Part shown: positions 31,756 through 40,396 of the stretch, in pieces
How positions within the stretch are numbered: the stretch's first letter is position 1
Layout: each line of letters begins with the position of its first letter
Source: Paucimonas lemoignei
Lineage (GTDB): Bacteria > Pseudomonadota > Gammaproteobacteria > Pseudomonadales > Pseudomonadaceae
Length of the DNA stretch: 64,000 nt
Direction of reading: 5' to 3'
NCBI GenBank assembly: GCA_900475325.1
Contig: LS483371.1
Location: 186,001-250,000 of the forward strand
The notes under the pieces: generated by a model
What the model was told of the DNA's origin: nothing
Databases searched by the model: none
What the model saw: the letters and a program-made list of their open reading frames with translations, nothing else
Translations under genes and position numbers: made by a program

Positions 31756-32523
31756 ATGGAATGGTTCACCAGTCCTGAAATCTGGATTGCTTTCTTCACC
31801 CTGACTGCCCTGGAGATCGTTCTGGGCATCGACAACATCATCATGATCTCGATCCTGGTCAGCCGCATGCCCAAGCATATGCAGGCGCGCACCCGGATCT
31901 TCGGTCTGGCGCTGGCCATGGTCACGCGCATCCTGTTGCTGTTGTCGATTACCTGGATCATGCGCCTGACCGCCGATCTGTTTGTGGTCATGGGGCAGGG
32001 CATCTCCGGGCGGGACATGATCCTGTTCTTCGGTGGTCTGTTCCTGCTGTGGAAAAGCTCGCAAGAGATCTACCACGGCCTGGAAGGTGAAGAAGAAACG
32101 GTCGATGGGCCTAAAGGCGCGGGTGGCAAGTTCATCTACACCATCATCCAGATCGCGATCATCGACATCGTGTTCTCGCTGGACTCGGTCATCACCGCCG
32201 TGGGCATGGTGTCCCACGTGCCGGTCATGGTTGCCGCCATCGTCGTTGCGGTCCTGGTCATGATGCTGTGCGCGGGCACCATCAGCGACTTCATCGAGAA
32301 GCATCCTTCGTTGAAGATGCTGGCGCTGTCGTTCCTGATCGTGGTCGGTACCGTGCTGATTGCCGATGCATTCGACGTCCATGTGCCTAAAGGCTACGTG
32401 TACTTCGCCATGGCGTTCTCCCTGGCCGTTGAAGCCATCAACATCAAGATGCGTATCGCAATGGCCAAGAAGAAAGCTCAGAGCGAGCCGGTCAAGCTGC
32501 GCAAGGATGTTCCGGGTCAGTAA
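31756..32523 (+). CDS. TerC-family integral membrane protein
   Basis: A 255-residue inner-membrane protein of the TerC/Alx/YjbE group, several members of which export manganese or other metals; none is a proven tellurite pump by itself. About seven hydrophobic segments are visible. The two conserved intramembrane acidic motifs are present: ALEIVLGIDNIIMISILV near 15-32 and DIVFSLDSVITAVGMVSHV near 135-153. The C-terminus is basic (MAKKKAQSEPVKLRKD). A yybP-ykoY-type riboswitch controls some relatives, but I see none here. A strong terminator follows the gene. Confidence 0.9.
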   Translation: MEWFTSPEIWIAFFTLTALEIVLGIDNIIMISILVSRMPKHMQARTRIFGLALAMVTRILLLLSITWIMRLTADLFVVMGQGISGRDMILFFGGLFLLWKSSQEIYHGLEGEEETVDGPKGAGGKFIYTIIQIAIIDIVFSLDSVITAVGMVSHVPVMVAAIVVAVLVMMLCAGTISDFIEKHPSLKMLALSFLIVVGTVLIADAFDVHVPKGYVYFAMAFSLAVEAINIKMRIAMAKKKAQSEPVKLRKDVPGQ

Positions 32524-32542
32524 GCTGGTTGGCTGCTTGAAG

Positions 32543-32578
32543 AAAAACGGGGCCATCACAGGCCCCGTTTTTTTTTGC
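32543..32578 (+). terminator. Intrinsic terminator after terC
   Basis: Stem AAACGGGGCC / GGCCCCGTTT with loop ATCACA-like bases and nine or more T residues, 20 nt after the stop. It is one of the strongest in the window. Confidence 0.93.
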
Positions 32579-32615
32579 CGCTGCCGACTCAATGTGTCTG
32601 ATACGGCGCAAACCC

Positions 32616-32707
32616 TGTGGGAGCGAATTCATTCGCGAAAGGGCATTTACAGACGATGAATCTCTATCGGATGTACCGACGTCTTCGCGAATGAATTCGC
32701 TCCCACG
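32616..32707. repeat. Class A REP pair (REPIN-like)
   Basis: Arms GTGGGAGCGAATTCATTCGC and complement; spacer CAGACGATGAATCTCTATCG then GGATGTACCGACGTC, almost identical to the copy at 12098. Confidence 0.92.
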
Positions 32708-32911
32708 GGATTTGAGTGAACCTGCAGGGCTGTAACCACAGAATCCATCTGGCTGATTTGTTACAGATTTGTTTCAATGGGCATCAATGTTGGCCACTGC
32801 TGGCATTTAAGGCAAAGGCCGACTAAAGGTTAGTGACACCCTTCGTCGCCGCCATCTGCTGCCACTTTATTTCGCTGCCCTGTATGGGGCACACCTCAGG
32901 GGGCTTTTTGT

Positions 32912-34564
32912 ATGCTGACCCTGCTCGATTTGCTATCGGCTGTCGCCTTGCTGATCTGGGGCACCCACATTGTTCGTACCGGCATCCTGCGGGTGTACGG
33001 CTCGCAACTGCGCCAGGTCATCAGCCAGAACATGTCCAGGCGGCCGCTGGCGTTTATCGCCGGGATTCTGGTGACTGCGGTGGTGCAAAGCAGCAACGCC
33101 ACGGCCATGCTGGTCACCTCATTCGTGGGCCAGGGCCTGATGGCGCTGACGCCTGCGCTGGCGATCATGCTCGGCGCCGATGTCGGTACCGCGTTGATGT
33201 CGCGGATCCTGACCTTCGATCTGTCGTGGCTGTCGCCGCTGCTGATATTTCTGGGTGTGATCTTCTTCCTGTCCCGCAAGCAGACCCGCATCGGTCAGCT
33301 AGGGCGGGTCGCCATCGGGCTGGGGCTGATCGTGCTGGCGTTGCAACTGATCGTGACTGCTGCGGCGCCGATCACCCAGAACGCGGGCGTCAAAGTACTG
33401 TTCGCGTCACTGACCGGCGACCTGTTGCTCGATGCTCTGGTCGGTGCACTGTTCGCGATGATTTCCTATTCCAGCCTGGCAGCGGTATTGCTGACCGCGA
33501 CCCTGGCTGGTGCGGAAATCATCAGCCTGCCGGTAGCGATAGGTCTCGTCATCGGCGCCAACATTGGCAGCGGCATGCTGGCTTTTCTGAGCACCAGCAT
33601 GCAGAACGTCGCCGGGCGGCAAGTGGCGCTGGGCAGCCTGCTGTACAAACTGTTCGGTCTGCTGCTGGTCATCCCGGTGCTCGACCCGCTGGTGCACTGG
33701 ATCGACAGCCTGGGCTTCAGCCCTCAGGACCTGGTCATTGGTTTCCATCTGGTCTACAACACCTCGCGCTGCCTGATCATGCTGCCCACCGTGGGCTGGA
33801 TGGCGCGGCTGTGCGCGTTTTTGCTGCCGGAACGGCCCGAAGTCAACGGCCTGGCCAAGCCTCGCCATCTGGATTTGACCGCGCTGTCCACGCCTAGCCT
33901 GGCGCTGGCCAACGCGGTGCGCGAAACCTTGCGCATGGGCGACCTGATCGAAGGCATGCTCGGCTCGATGCTCGAAGTGCTGCGCGGCACGCAGACGGCG
34001 GTGACCCAGGAAATTCGCCGTCTCAACGACGATGTCGAAGCGCTGTACAGCGCCATCAAGCTGTACCTGGCGCAGATGCCGCGGGAAGACCTCGGCGAGC
34101 AGGACAACCGGCGCTGGGCAGAAATCATCGAGCTGACCATCAATCTGGAGCTGGCCGCCGGCCTGATCGAGCGCATGTTGCGTAAGGTTCAGCAGCAGAA
34201 GACATCCCAGCGCCGCTCGTTCTCCGACGTGGGGCTCGAAGAGCTCGCTGGTCTGCACTCGCAATTGCTGTCGAACCTGCGTCTTGGCTTGTCGGTGTTT
34301 CTCAGCGGCGACCCGGAAAGCGCTCGCCAGTTGCTGCGTGAGAAGCGTCGCTTCCGCGCTCAGGAAAGACGCCTGGCTCACGCGCACGTCAGCCGTCTGC
34401 AGCGCAAAGTGGTGCAAAGCATCGAAACCAGCTCGCTGCACCTGGAGCTGATTTCCGACATGAAGCGCCTGAACTCACTGTTTTGCAGTAGCGCCTATGT
34501 GGTGCTCGAAACCGCCGACACCGGGGCGCTGTCCAGCGAAAGCCAGCCGGACCAGCCCGCATAA
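32912..34564 (+). CDS. Na/Pi-cotransporter family protein (YjbB/NptA type)
   Basis: A 550-residue protein with an N-terminal membrane domain (about 1-310, eight or more hydrophobic segments) of the Na+/phosphate II cotransporter family and a C-terminal cytoplasmic PhoU-like helical domain (about 330-540). Repeated QSS-type signatures of the family are seen: TAVVQSSNATAMLVTSFV near 50-67 and MISYSSLAAVLLTATLAG near 175-195. E. coli YjbB exports phosphate, so direction should not be assumed. A CTCAGGGGG Shine-Dalgarno precedes the ATG. A hairpin follows the stop, which lies inside a 13-bp tandem duplication. Confidence 0.88.
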   Translation: MLTLLDLLSAVALLIWGTHIVRTGILRVYGSQLRQVISQNMSRRPLAFIAGILVTAVVQSSNATAMLVTSFVGQGLMALTPALAIMLGADVGTALMSRILTFDLSWLSPLLIFLGVIFFLSRKQTRIGQLGRVAIGLGLIVLALQLIVTAAAPITQNAGVKVLFASLTGDLLLDALVGALFAMISYSSLAAVLLTATLAGAEIISLPVAIGLVIGANIGSGMLAFLSTSMQNVAGRQVALGSLLYKLFGLLLVIPVLDPLVHWIDSLGFSPQDLVIGFHLVYNTSRCLIMLPTVGWMARLCAFLLPERPEVNGLAKPRHLDLTALSTPSLALANAVRETLRMGDLIEGMLGSMLEVLRGTQTAVTQEIRRLNDDVEALYSAIKLYLAQMPREDLGEQDNRRWAEIIELTINLELAAGLIERMLRKVQQQKTSQRRSFSDVGLEELAGLHSQLLSNLRLGLSVFLSGDPESARQLLREKRRFRAQERRLAHAHVSRLQRKVVQSIETSSLHLELISDMKRLNSLFCSSAYVVLETADTGALSSESQPDQPA

Positions 34565-34575
34565 TCAGCCCGCAT

Positions 34576-34616
34576 AAAAAGACTCGATGTGAACGTACAG
34601 GGCACATCGAAGTCTG
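34576..34616. terminator. Hairpin after the Na/Pi-type gene, possible terminator
   Basis: AAAAA, then stem GACTCGATGTG / CACATCGAAGTC (one bulged base) around an 11-base loop, then TGTT. The T-tract is weak on + and good on -, so function is uncertain. Confidence 0.5.
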
Positions 34617-34649
34617 TTAAACATACTGGCCCGCAAGGAAGCATGTTTT

Positions 34650-36032
34650 ATGCGTTGCCTGCTGTTCGCTTGTCTGTTTCTGATATCACTGCCTTCATCT
34701 GCGCTCGACCGTTTTCAGGTTGAGGGCTATCTGTTGCCTAACGGTTTGCAACTGTTGCTCAAGCCCGGCTATGAAAAAGGCCATGTGTCGATTCGCCTGG
34801 TGGTAGGCATTGGCTTCGATGATTTTGCGTGCGAAGACAAGGAATTGCCGCACCTGCTGGAACACTTGCTGTTCAGTGGTGTGGATGAATCCGGCGAAGG
34901 CGGGCTTGAAGAGCGCATGCAGGCGCTGGGTGGCGACTGGAATGCGTTCACCAGCAACACCGACACCACATTCGTAATCGAGGCCCCCGCGCAGAATCAG
35001 CGCAAGGTGTTGGACCTGCTGCTGGAAGTCTTGACCAAAACCCATTTCGAGCAGTCATCACTCGATACCGTCAAACGCATCGTCGAGCGTGAAGACGGCG
35101 GTCACTATTCGCACCTGCAACGCTGGCTGGACCGCAAGGACCTGGGCCACAGCGCCAGCAGCCAGTTGGCCGTCGAAATGGGCCTCAAGTGCGCCGAGCG
35201 CCCGCAAGTGGGCCACATCGAACTGGATCGCATCGAAGACATTTTCAAAGCCTGGTACGCGCCCAACAACATGACGCTGATCGTCGTCGGCGACCTGGAT
35301 CGGCTCTTGCCCAGCTACCTGGAGCGCACGTACGGCGAGCTGGACGCCGTCGATCCGACTGAGCACCGGCCTTTGCCCGAGGCCAGTGGCAACGCTGACA
35401 CCGAGCGCACCCTGATCCGTGGCGGGCTGGGCGACGGCGCGCGGCTGCATCTGATCTACACCGAGCCGCTGCTGGATGAGCAGCCAGATGAAACCCTGCA
35501 ACTGCTCGATGACTATTTCGAATGGGCGTTATACAGCGATCTGCGCCTCAAGCGCGGCTTGTCCTATGGGCCCTGGGTGGATCGCGAAGTGTTTGGAGGC
35601 AGCGGCTTCATGAGCCTCAATGCCGACGTGGACGGTGACGACGTCGAGCAGGCCAAGGACGCTATGCGCGAAGTGCTCAAGCACCTGCAGACAGACGGCC
35701 TCGATCCGGCGACCTTCGCGCGCATCAAGCAGGCCGCGATTGCCAAACAGGCCTGGGCAGTGCAGGGCAACAGCGCGCTGGCGGACTATTATTGGGGCGC
35801 CCTCAATGACTATGAAAAGGGTCGTTTCGCTGACCCGGTCAAACGTTTCAAAGCCGTCAGCCTGGACGGCGCCAACCGCGCGATGCGAGAGCTGCTGGCG
35901 CAACAGGGTTACTGGCGAGTGGAACAACCGCTGCTGAGCTACAACCAGTTGTATTGGCTGGCGGTGGGGGCGATTGCACTCCTGGTGTTGCTGATCGGAT
36001 GGCGTATAAGCGTGTATCGCCGCAGGCGGTAG
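34650..36032 (+). CDS. Membrane-anchored M16-family zinc peptidase
   Basis: A 460-residue M16 (pitrilysin/PqqL/MPP-type) peptidase. Residues 1-19 form a signal peptide (LFACLFLISLPSSALD). The inverted zinc motif HLLEH is at about 71-75 (LPHLLEHLLFSG), and the third ligand Glu is expected in the VKRIVERED segment. A second M16 lobe follows (about 190-390). The C-terminus has one hydrophobic helix (about 433-452, LYWLAVGAIALLVLLIGW) ending in RRRR, so the catalytic part should face the periplasm with a membrane tail. Many M16 enzymes are pairs of genes; no partner gene is next to it. Substrate unknown. Confidence 0.87.
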   Translation: MRCLLFACLFLISLPSSALDRFQVEGYLLPNGLQLLLKPGYEKGHVSIRLVVGIGFDDFACEDKELPHLLEHLLFSGVDESGEGGLEERMQALGGDWNAFTSNTDTTFVIEAPAQNQRKVLDLLLEVLTKTHFEQSSLDTVKRIVEREDGGHYSHLQRWLDRKDLGHSASSQLAVEMGLKCAERPQVGHIELDRIEDIFKAWYAPNNMTLIVVGDLDRLLPSYLERTYGELDAVDPTEHRPLPEASGNADTERTLIRGGLGDGARLHLIYTEPLLDEQPDETLQLLDDYFEWALYSDLRLKRGLSYGPWVDREVFGGSGFMSLNADVDGDDVEQAKDAMREVLKHLQTDGLDPATFARIKQAAIAKQAWAVQGNSALADYYWGALNDYEKGRFADPVKRFKAVSLDGANRAMRELLAQQGYWRVEQPLLSYNQLYWLAVGAIALLVLLIGWRISVYRRRR

Positions 36033-36057
36033 AAGAGCCTGGATCCGGACGGAAACC

Positions 36058-36150
36058 TGTGGGAGCGAATTCATTCGCGAAGGGGCCATTACATGCGACG
36101 AATCTGCGTCGAATGTACTGATGTCTTCGCGAATGAATTCGCTCCCACAG
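36058..36150. repeat. Class A REP pair (REPIN-like)
   Basis: Arms GTGGGAGCGAATTCATTCGC and complement; spacer ATGCGACGAATCTGCGTCG. The right flank CAGGTCCGAGGCCTGACC is an inverted form of the flank seen at 5801, 29503 and 62736. Confidence 0.92.
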
Positions 36151-36247
36151 GTCCGAGGCCTGACCAGATTGCCGTGTTTTTTCGAAATACCGATCGCACT
36201 GTTATCCTGCGCCCCTTTTTCCCCTGACCACCAAGTGAATCGCCGAA

Positions 36248-37462
36248 ATGCCTGAATGGAAATCCCTGCTCAACCGCGTAATCGGCCTGATGAAACGCTA
36301 TCCGGGGCTGATTGCGGCGGGTGGTTTCATTTCCGGGATTGCCAGCTTCATTCTGGTGGATCGTCAGGAAGGGCTGGCGACCTGGATCGCCGTGGTGATG
36401 CTGGTCAGCTGGCTGTGGCTGATGGTCGAAAGCAGCGCCATGGTGCTGTTCACCAAAGTCTTCAAACGTGAGATTCCCGAGGGTCTGCTGCGTTACGGCA
36501 CGCAGATGATTCACCAGGAAAGCCTGTTTTTCGTCCTGCCATTCTTCTTCATCACCACCACCTGGAACAGCGCCCAGGCCGTGTTTACCGGGCTGCTCGG
36601 CGCGGCAGGGCTGATTTCCATCATTGATCCGCTGTACTACAAATGGCTCGCGCGTAGGCGTTGGCTGTTCATGGCGCTGCACACCCTGACGTTGTTCGCT
36701 GCCTTGCTGACCGCTTTGCCGATCATCCTGCACCTGACCACGGCCGAGAGTTACAAGCTGTCGCTGGGCATTGCCATGCTGTTGTCGTTCCCGAGCCTGG
36801 CGTCGAGCTTCCCGATGAACACCTTCAAGCGCGGGCTCGGCGTGGTGGTGGCGATTCTGGTGATCGGCGGCGCAGGCTGGCTGCTGCGTTCCTGGGTGCC
36901 GCCCGCGACCTTGTGGCTGACTGAAGTCGCGGTCAGTACCGACTTCGACAACAAGAACCGCAAGCCCGGCGAGAGCATCACCGAAATCAGCGTGAACCAG
37001 CTGCGCGCGGGTGGGCTTTACGCCTACACCTCGATCAACGCGCCTCGCGGCCTGGAAGAGCGTATCTATCATGTGTGGCGCCACAACGGCGAAGAGGGCG
37101 AGCGCATCGCGCTGGATATTCATGGCGGGCGTAAAGAAGGCTATCGTGCCTGGACCCACAAACAGAATTTCCCTCAAGACGCCGTCGGCAACTGGCAGGT
37201 GAGGGTGCTGACTGAAGATGGGCAGATGATCGGAGTGCTGCGCTTCAAAGTCACGGAGAGCGATCAGCCAGCGGTTACGCGTCAGTCGGGCAGGCTGAAC
37301 CGTCTCAAGCCGGGTGGCGATGACAGCCGCTCTCAAGGCGCTCAGCCCGACTCGAAAGACAAAGACGCGAAGTCTGCCACTGACGAGCCTGCTGCCAAGG
37401 AACCTGCAGCAGATGCACCTGCCGCCGAGAAACCTGAGGCTGCGGCCCCCGACGGACAATAA
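36248..37462 (+). CDS. DUF5924/DUF2914 membrane protein
   Basis: A 404-residue inner-membrane protein. The first ~220 residues hold about six hydrophobic segments (DUF5924-type: GLIAAGGFISGIASFILV, WLWLMVESSAMVLFTKVF, HQESLFFVLPFFFITTTWNS). A periplasmic DUF2914-like beta domain follows (about 225-340: VSTDFDNKNRKPGESITEI, HVWRHNGEEGERIALDI, WQVRVLTEDGQMIG). The last 60 residues are a low-complexity Ala/Pro/Glu/Lys tail. Function is unknown. It ends 11 nt before the MCE-operon permease gene, so it is likely co-transcribed and may act with that lipid transporter. Confidence 0.8.
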   Translation: MPEWKSLLNRVIGLMKRYPGLIAAGGFISGIASFILVDRQEGLATWIAVVMLVSWLWLMVESSAMVLFTKVFKREIPEGLLRYGTQMIHQESLFFVLPFFFITTTWNSAQAVFTGLLGAAGLISIIDPLYYKWLARRRWLFMALHTLTLFAALLTALPIILHLTTAESYKLSLGIAMLLSFPSLASSFPMNTFKRGLGVVVAILVIGGAGWLLRSWVPPATLWLTEVAVSTDFDNKNRKPGESITEISVNQLRAGGLYAYTSINAPRGLEERIYHVWRHNGEEGERIALDIHGGRKEGYRAWTHKQNFPQDAVGNWQVRVLTEDGQMIGVLRFKVTESDQPAVTRQSGRLNRLKPGGDDSRSQGAQPDSKDKDAKSATDEPAAKEPAADAPAAEKPEAAAPDGQ

Positions 37463-37473
37463 CAGGCACATCC

Positions 37474-38661
37474 ATGACCACGCCTCCGCTCACCGCATCT
37501 GCCCAAGAGGTTCACGTCAATGCCAGCGGGCGCCCGGGCAGCGCGGTGCTGGACGCGACCAGCCAGCCTGCGCAGTTGCGCATTGCGGGCGACTGGACCC
37601 TGGCGCATTACTCGGCGCTCAAGCGCCAGACCGACGGCCTGGGCGGCAACTACGACGCGAATGTCCCGGTGGACCTTAGCGGGTTGCACGCGCTGGACAC
37701 CGCTGGCGCTTCGTTACTGGTCGAGCTGCTGGGCACACAGCGCCTGGCCCGGCTGGCGGTGCAGGCGCCCGACTTGCCGGTCTCCAGCCGCGCCCTGCTG
37801 CAAACCATTCAGGCGGCTTTGTGCGATTACTGCGCGCCGGTCAAAGAGCCGGAAACCGCGGTAGGCCTGCAACTGCTGGCGCGCATTGGCGGGGCGGTGT
37901 ACACGCTGTGGAGCGACACCCTGCAGTTGCTGGGCTTCATCGGCCTGATCATCGAAACCCTGCTGCGCAACTTTTTGCGTCCACGTCGCTGGCGCCTGAC
38001 TTCAGTGTTTGTGCACATTGAGCAGACCGGCCTGGACGCTGCGCCTATCGTGGCGCTGCTGACCTTTCTGGTGGGCGCAGTGGTCGCCTTTCTCGGCGCA
38101 ACGATACTCAAGACTTTCGGCGCTACGATCTTCACCGTGAATCTGGTCGCGTTTTCATTCCTGCGAGAGTTCGGCGTGCTGCTGACCGCGATTCTCATGG
38201 CCGGACGTACGGCCAGCGCCTTCACCGCGCAGATCGGTTCGATGAAAGCCAATGAAGAAATCGACGCCGTGCGCACCCTGGGCCTGAGCCCCGTTGAACT
38301 GCTGGTGCTGCCACGGGTTCTGGCGCTGCTGGTGTCGTTGCCGCTGCTGACGTTTCTGGCAATGATTTGCGGGATTATCGGCGGTGGTGTGGTCTGCGCC
38401 GTGTCGCTGGATATTTCCCCGGCCATGTTCCTGGCGCTGCTGCAAAAAGACATCGGCGTCGAGCACTTCCTGGTAGGCATGGTCAAGGCGCCGGTCTTCG
38501 CTTTCCTGATCGCGGCCATTGGTTGCCTTGAGGGCTTCAAGGTCAGTGGCAGCGCCGAGTCAGTGGGCGCGCATACCACGTCCAGTGTGGTGCAATCGAT
38601 TTTCGTGGTGATCGTGCTCGACGCCATGGCGGCGTTGTTTTTCATGGAGATGGGCTGGTGA
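37474..38661 (+). CDS. MlaE-family ABC lipid-transporter permease with N-terminal STAS-like domain
   Basis: A 395-residue permease of an MCE (mammalian cell entry) lipid transporter. Residues about 20-115 form a STAS/MlaB-like domain (LRIAGDWTLAHYSAL, VDLSGLHALDTAGASLLVELL), so the role of a separate MlaB may be built in. The MlaE domain (about 140-395) has five to six hydrophobic segments and the conserved REFGVLLTAILMAGRTASAF and GSMKANEEIDAVRTLGLSPVE motifs. It overlaps the ATPase gene by four bases. The set is distinct from the classical mla/ttg2 operon, which normally includes mlaC; none is here. Confidence 0.92.
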   Translation: MTTPPLTASAQEVHVNASGRPGSAVLDATSQPAQLRIAGDWTLAHYSALKRQTDGLGGNYDANVPVDLSGLHALDTAGASLLVELLGTQRLARLAVQAPDLPVSSRALLQTIQAALCDYCAPVKEPETAVGLQLLARIGGAVYTLWSDTLQLLGFIGLIIETLLRNFLRPRRWRLTSVFVHIEQTGLDAAPIVALLTFLVGAVVAFLGATILKTFGATIFTVNLVAFSFLREFGVLLTAILMAGRTASAFTAQIGSMKANEEIDAVRTLGLSPVELLVLPRVLALLVSLPLLTFLAMICGIIGGGVVCAVSLDISPAMFLALLQKDIGVEHFLVGMVKAPVFAFLIAAIGCLEGFKVSGSAESVGAHTTSSVVQSIFVVIVLDAMAALFFMEMGW

Positions 38662-39455
38662 GCAAGGTGCCGAAACGCGGTGATGCGGTGATTGAAGTGC
38701 GCGGGCTGTGCAATCGGTTCGGGTCGCAGAGCGTGCACGAGAATCTCGACCTGGATGTGTACAAAGGCGAAATCCTGGCCGTGGTGGGCGGCTCGGGGAG
38801 CGGGAAATCCGTGCTGTTGCGCAGCATCGTTGGCTTGCGCCGCCCCGATGAGGGCAGTGTTCAGGTGTTCGGGCAAGATATGCAGACTCTGTCAGAGCAG
38901 GCGCGCTCGCAGGTTGAGCGGCGCTTCGGCGTGCTGTTTCAGAAGGGCGCCCTGTTCTCGTCGCTGACCCTGACCGAGAATGTCGCGCTGCCGCTGATCG
39001 AGCACGCCGGGCTCAGCCGCGATGAGGCTGAGCATCTGGCCGGGGTGAAACTGGCGCTGGCCGGGCTGCCGCTGTCATCTGCGCATAAATACCCGGCGTC
39101 GTTGTCCGGCGGCATGATCAAGCGCGCTGCACTGGCTCGAGCGCTCGCCCTGGATCCGGACATCCTGTTCCTCGACGAGCCCACGGCAGGGCTTGATCCC
39201 ATTGGCGCGGCGGCGTTCGATCAACTGATTCTGACCTTGCGCGACGCGCTGGGCCTGAGTGTGTTTCTCGTAACGCACGATCTGGACACGCTCTACACCA
39301 TCACCGACCGGGTGGCGGTGCTGTCGCAAAAACGGGTGCTGGTCGCCGACCGGATAGACAAGGTCTCGGCCACCCCCGACGCCTGGATTCACGAATACTT
39401 CCATGGCCCGCGTGGCCGGGCGGCATACTCCGCATCTATGCAAAAGGAGGTCTGA
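38658..39455 (+). CDS. MlaF-like ABC transporter ATPase
   Basis: A 265-residue ATPase powering the MCE transporter. Walker A GGSGSGKSVLLRS at about 41-53, Q-loop LFQKGALFSSLT, signature LSGGMIKRAALARALA, Walker B DPDILFLDEPTAGLDPIGA and H-loop VFLVTHDLDT are all intact. The phenylalanine-rich Q-loop wording matches MlaF rather than drug exporters. Translation begins at GTG overlapping the permease stop. The MCE-protein gene begins two bases after its stop with a near-perfect Shine-Dalgarno (AAAGGAGG) inside this gene's last codons. Confidence 0.95.
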   Translation: MSKVPKRGDAVIEVRGLCNRFGSQSVHENLDLDVYKGEILAVVGGSGSGKSVLLRSIVGLRRPDEGSVQVFGQDMQTLSEQARSQVERRFGVLFQKGALFSSLTLTENVALPLIEHAGLSRDEAEHLAGVKLALAGLPLSSAHKYPASLSGGMIKRAALARALALDPDILFLDEPTAGLDPIGAAAFDQLILTLRDALGLSVFLVTHDLDTLYTITDRVAVLSQKRVLVADRIDKVSATPDAWIHEYFHGPRGRAAYSASMQKEV

Positions 39456-39457
39456 GG

Positions 39458-40396
39458 ATGGAAACCCGCGCCCATCATGTGTTGATCGGCCTGTTCACGG
39501 TGCTTGTGGTGGCGGCTGCGCTGCTGTTCGGCCTGTGGCTGGCCAAGTCCAGCGTGGATACAGCGTTCAAGGATTACGAAGTGGTGTTCAACGAGGCGGT
39601 GACCGGCCTGTCCCGTGGCAGCGCTGTGCAGTACAGCGGGATCCGGATCGGTGACGTCATCAAGTTGCGGCTGGACCCCAAGGACCCGCGTCGAGTACTG
39701 GCGCAGATTCGTATCGTCGGTAACACGCCCATCAAGCAGGACACCCAGGCCAAGCTGGCACTGACCGGCATTACCGGCGGCTCGATTATCCAGCTCAGCG
39801 GCGGCACGCCCCAAAGCCCTGAGCTGACCGGCAAGGATGGCAGCCTGCCGACTATCATTGCTTCGCCTTCGCCTATCGCGCGGCTGCTCAATGACAGCAA
39901 CGACATGATGAGCAGCATCAGCCAGCTCATGCATAACGCAAATACGATGTTTTCCCCGGAGAACGTGCGCAACCTTAGCCGCACCCTGGCCCATCTGGAA
40001 CAGACCACCGGGGCGATTGCCGATCAGCGCGATGACATCCGCCAAAGTCTCAAACAGCTGGCGCAGGTGGGTAAACAGGCCAGTGCCACCCTAGACCAGA
40101 CCGCCGCGCTGATGCGCAATGCCAATGGCTTGCTCAACAGCGATGGCAAGCAGATGTTCAGCAGCGCCGAGCGGGCGATGAAGTCGCTGGAGCAAAGCAG
40201 TGCAACCATCAACAGCGTGCTCAACGACAACCAGCGTTCGCTGGACACCGGCCTGCAAGGCTTGAGCGAGCTGGGCCCTGCGGTTCGCGAGCTGCGCGAT
40301 ACGCTGTCCTCGCTACGCGCCATATCCCGCCGCCTGGAAGCCAACCCCAGCGGTTACCTGCTGGGCAGCGACAAGAACAAGGAGTTTGAGCCATGA
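39458..40396 (+). CDS. MCE/MlaD-family substrate-binding protein
   Basis: A 312-residue protein anchored in the inner membrane by one N-terminal helix (about 8-30, LIGLFTVLVVAAALLFGLWLA). The MCE domain (about 38-120) follows, with YEVVFNEAVTGLSRGSAVQYSGIRIG (quoted in part) and ALTGITGGSIIQLSGG. The rest (about 140-300) is a long helical region with heptad-like repeats, longer than E. coli MlaD (183 residues) and more like Pqi- or Mce-type proteins whose helices form a periplasmic tube or needle. It should carry lipid toward the partner lipoprotein encoded next. Confidence 0.93.
   Translation: METRAHHVLIGLFTVLVVAAALLFGLWLAKSSVDTAFKDYEVVFNEAVTGLSRGSAVQYSGIRIGDVIKLRLDPKDPRRVLAQIRIVGNTPIKQDTQAKLALTGITGGSIIQLSGGTPQSPELTGKDGSLPTIIASPSPIARLLNDSNDMMSSISQLMHNANTMFSPENVRNLSRTLAHLEQTTGAIADQRDDIRQSLKQLAQVGKQASATLDQTAALMRNANGLLNSDGKQMFSSAERAMKSLEQSSATINSVLNDNQRSLDTGLQGLSELGPAVRELRDTLSSLRAISRRLEANPSGYLLGSDKNKEFEP

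Larger units (their letters stand above)
32524..32911. other. Intergenic region: terminator, class A repeat, leader of the Na/Pi-type gene
   Basis: This 388-nt gap contains the terC terminator (32543-32578), a class A pair (32616-32707) and about 200 nt of leader before the next ATG at 32912. The leader ends CTCAGGGGGCTTTTTGT, supplying a Shine-Dalgarno. I found no convincing PHO box. Confidence 0.7.

Noticed and set aside
32712..32820. Possible PHO box upstream of the Na/Pi-type gene
   Set aside because: CTGTAAC-like text is present but the second half-site at 11-nt spacing does not match.
32833..33897. Alternative frame overlapping the Na/Pi-type gene on the same strand
   Set aside because: Low-complexity, His/Arg-rich translation without domains; the 550-residue frame has clear transporter motifs.
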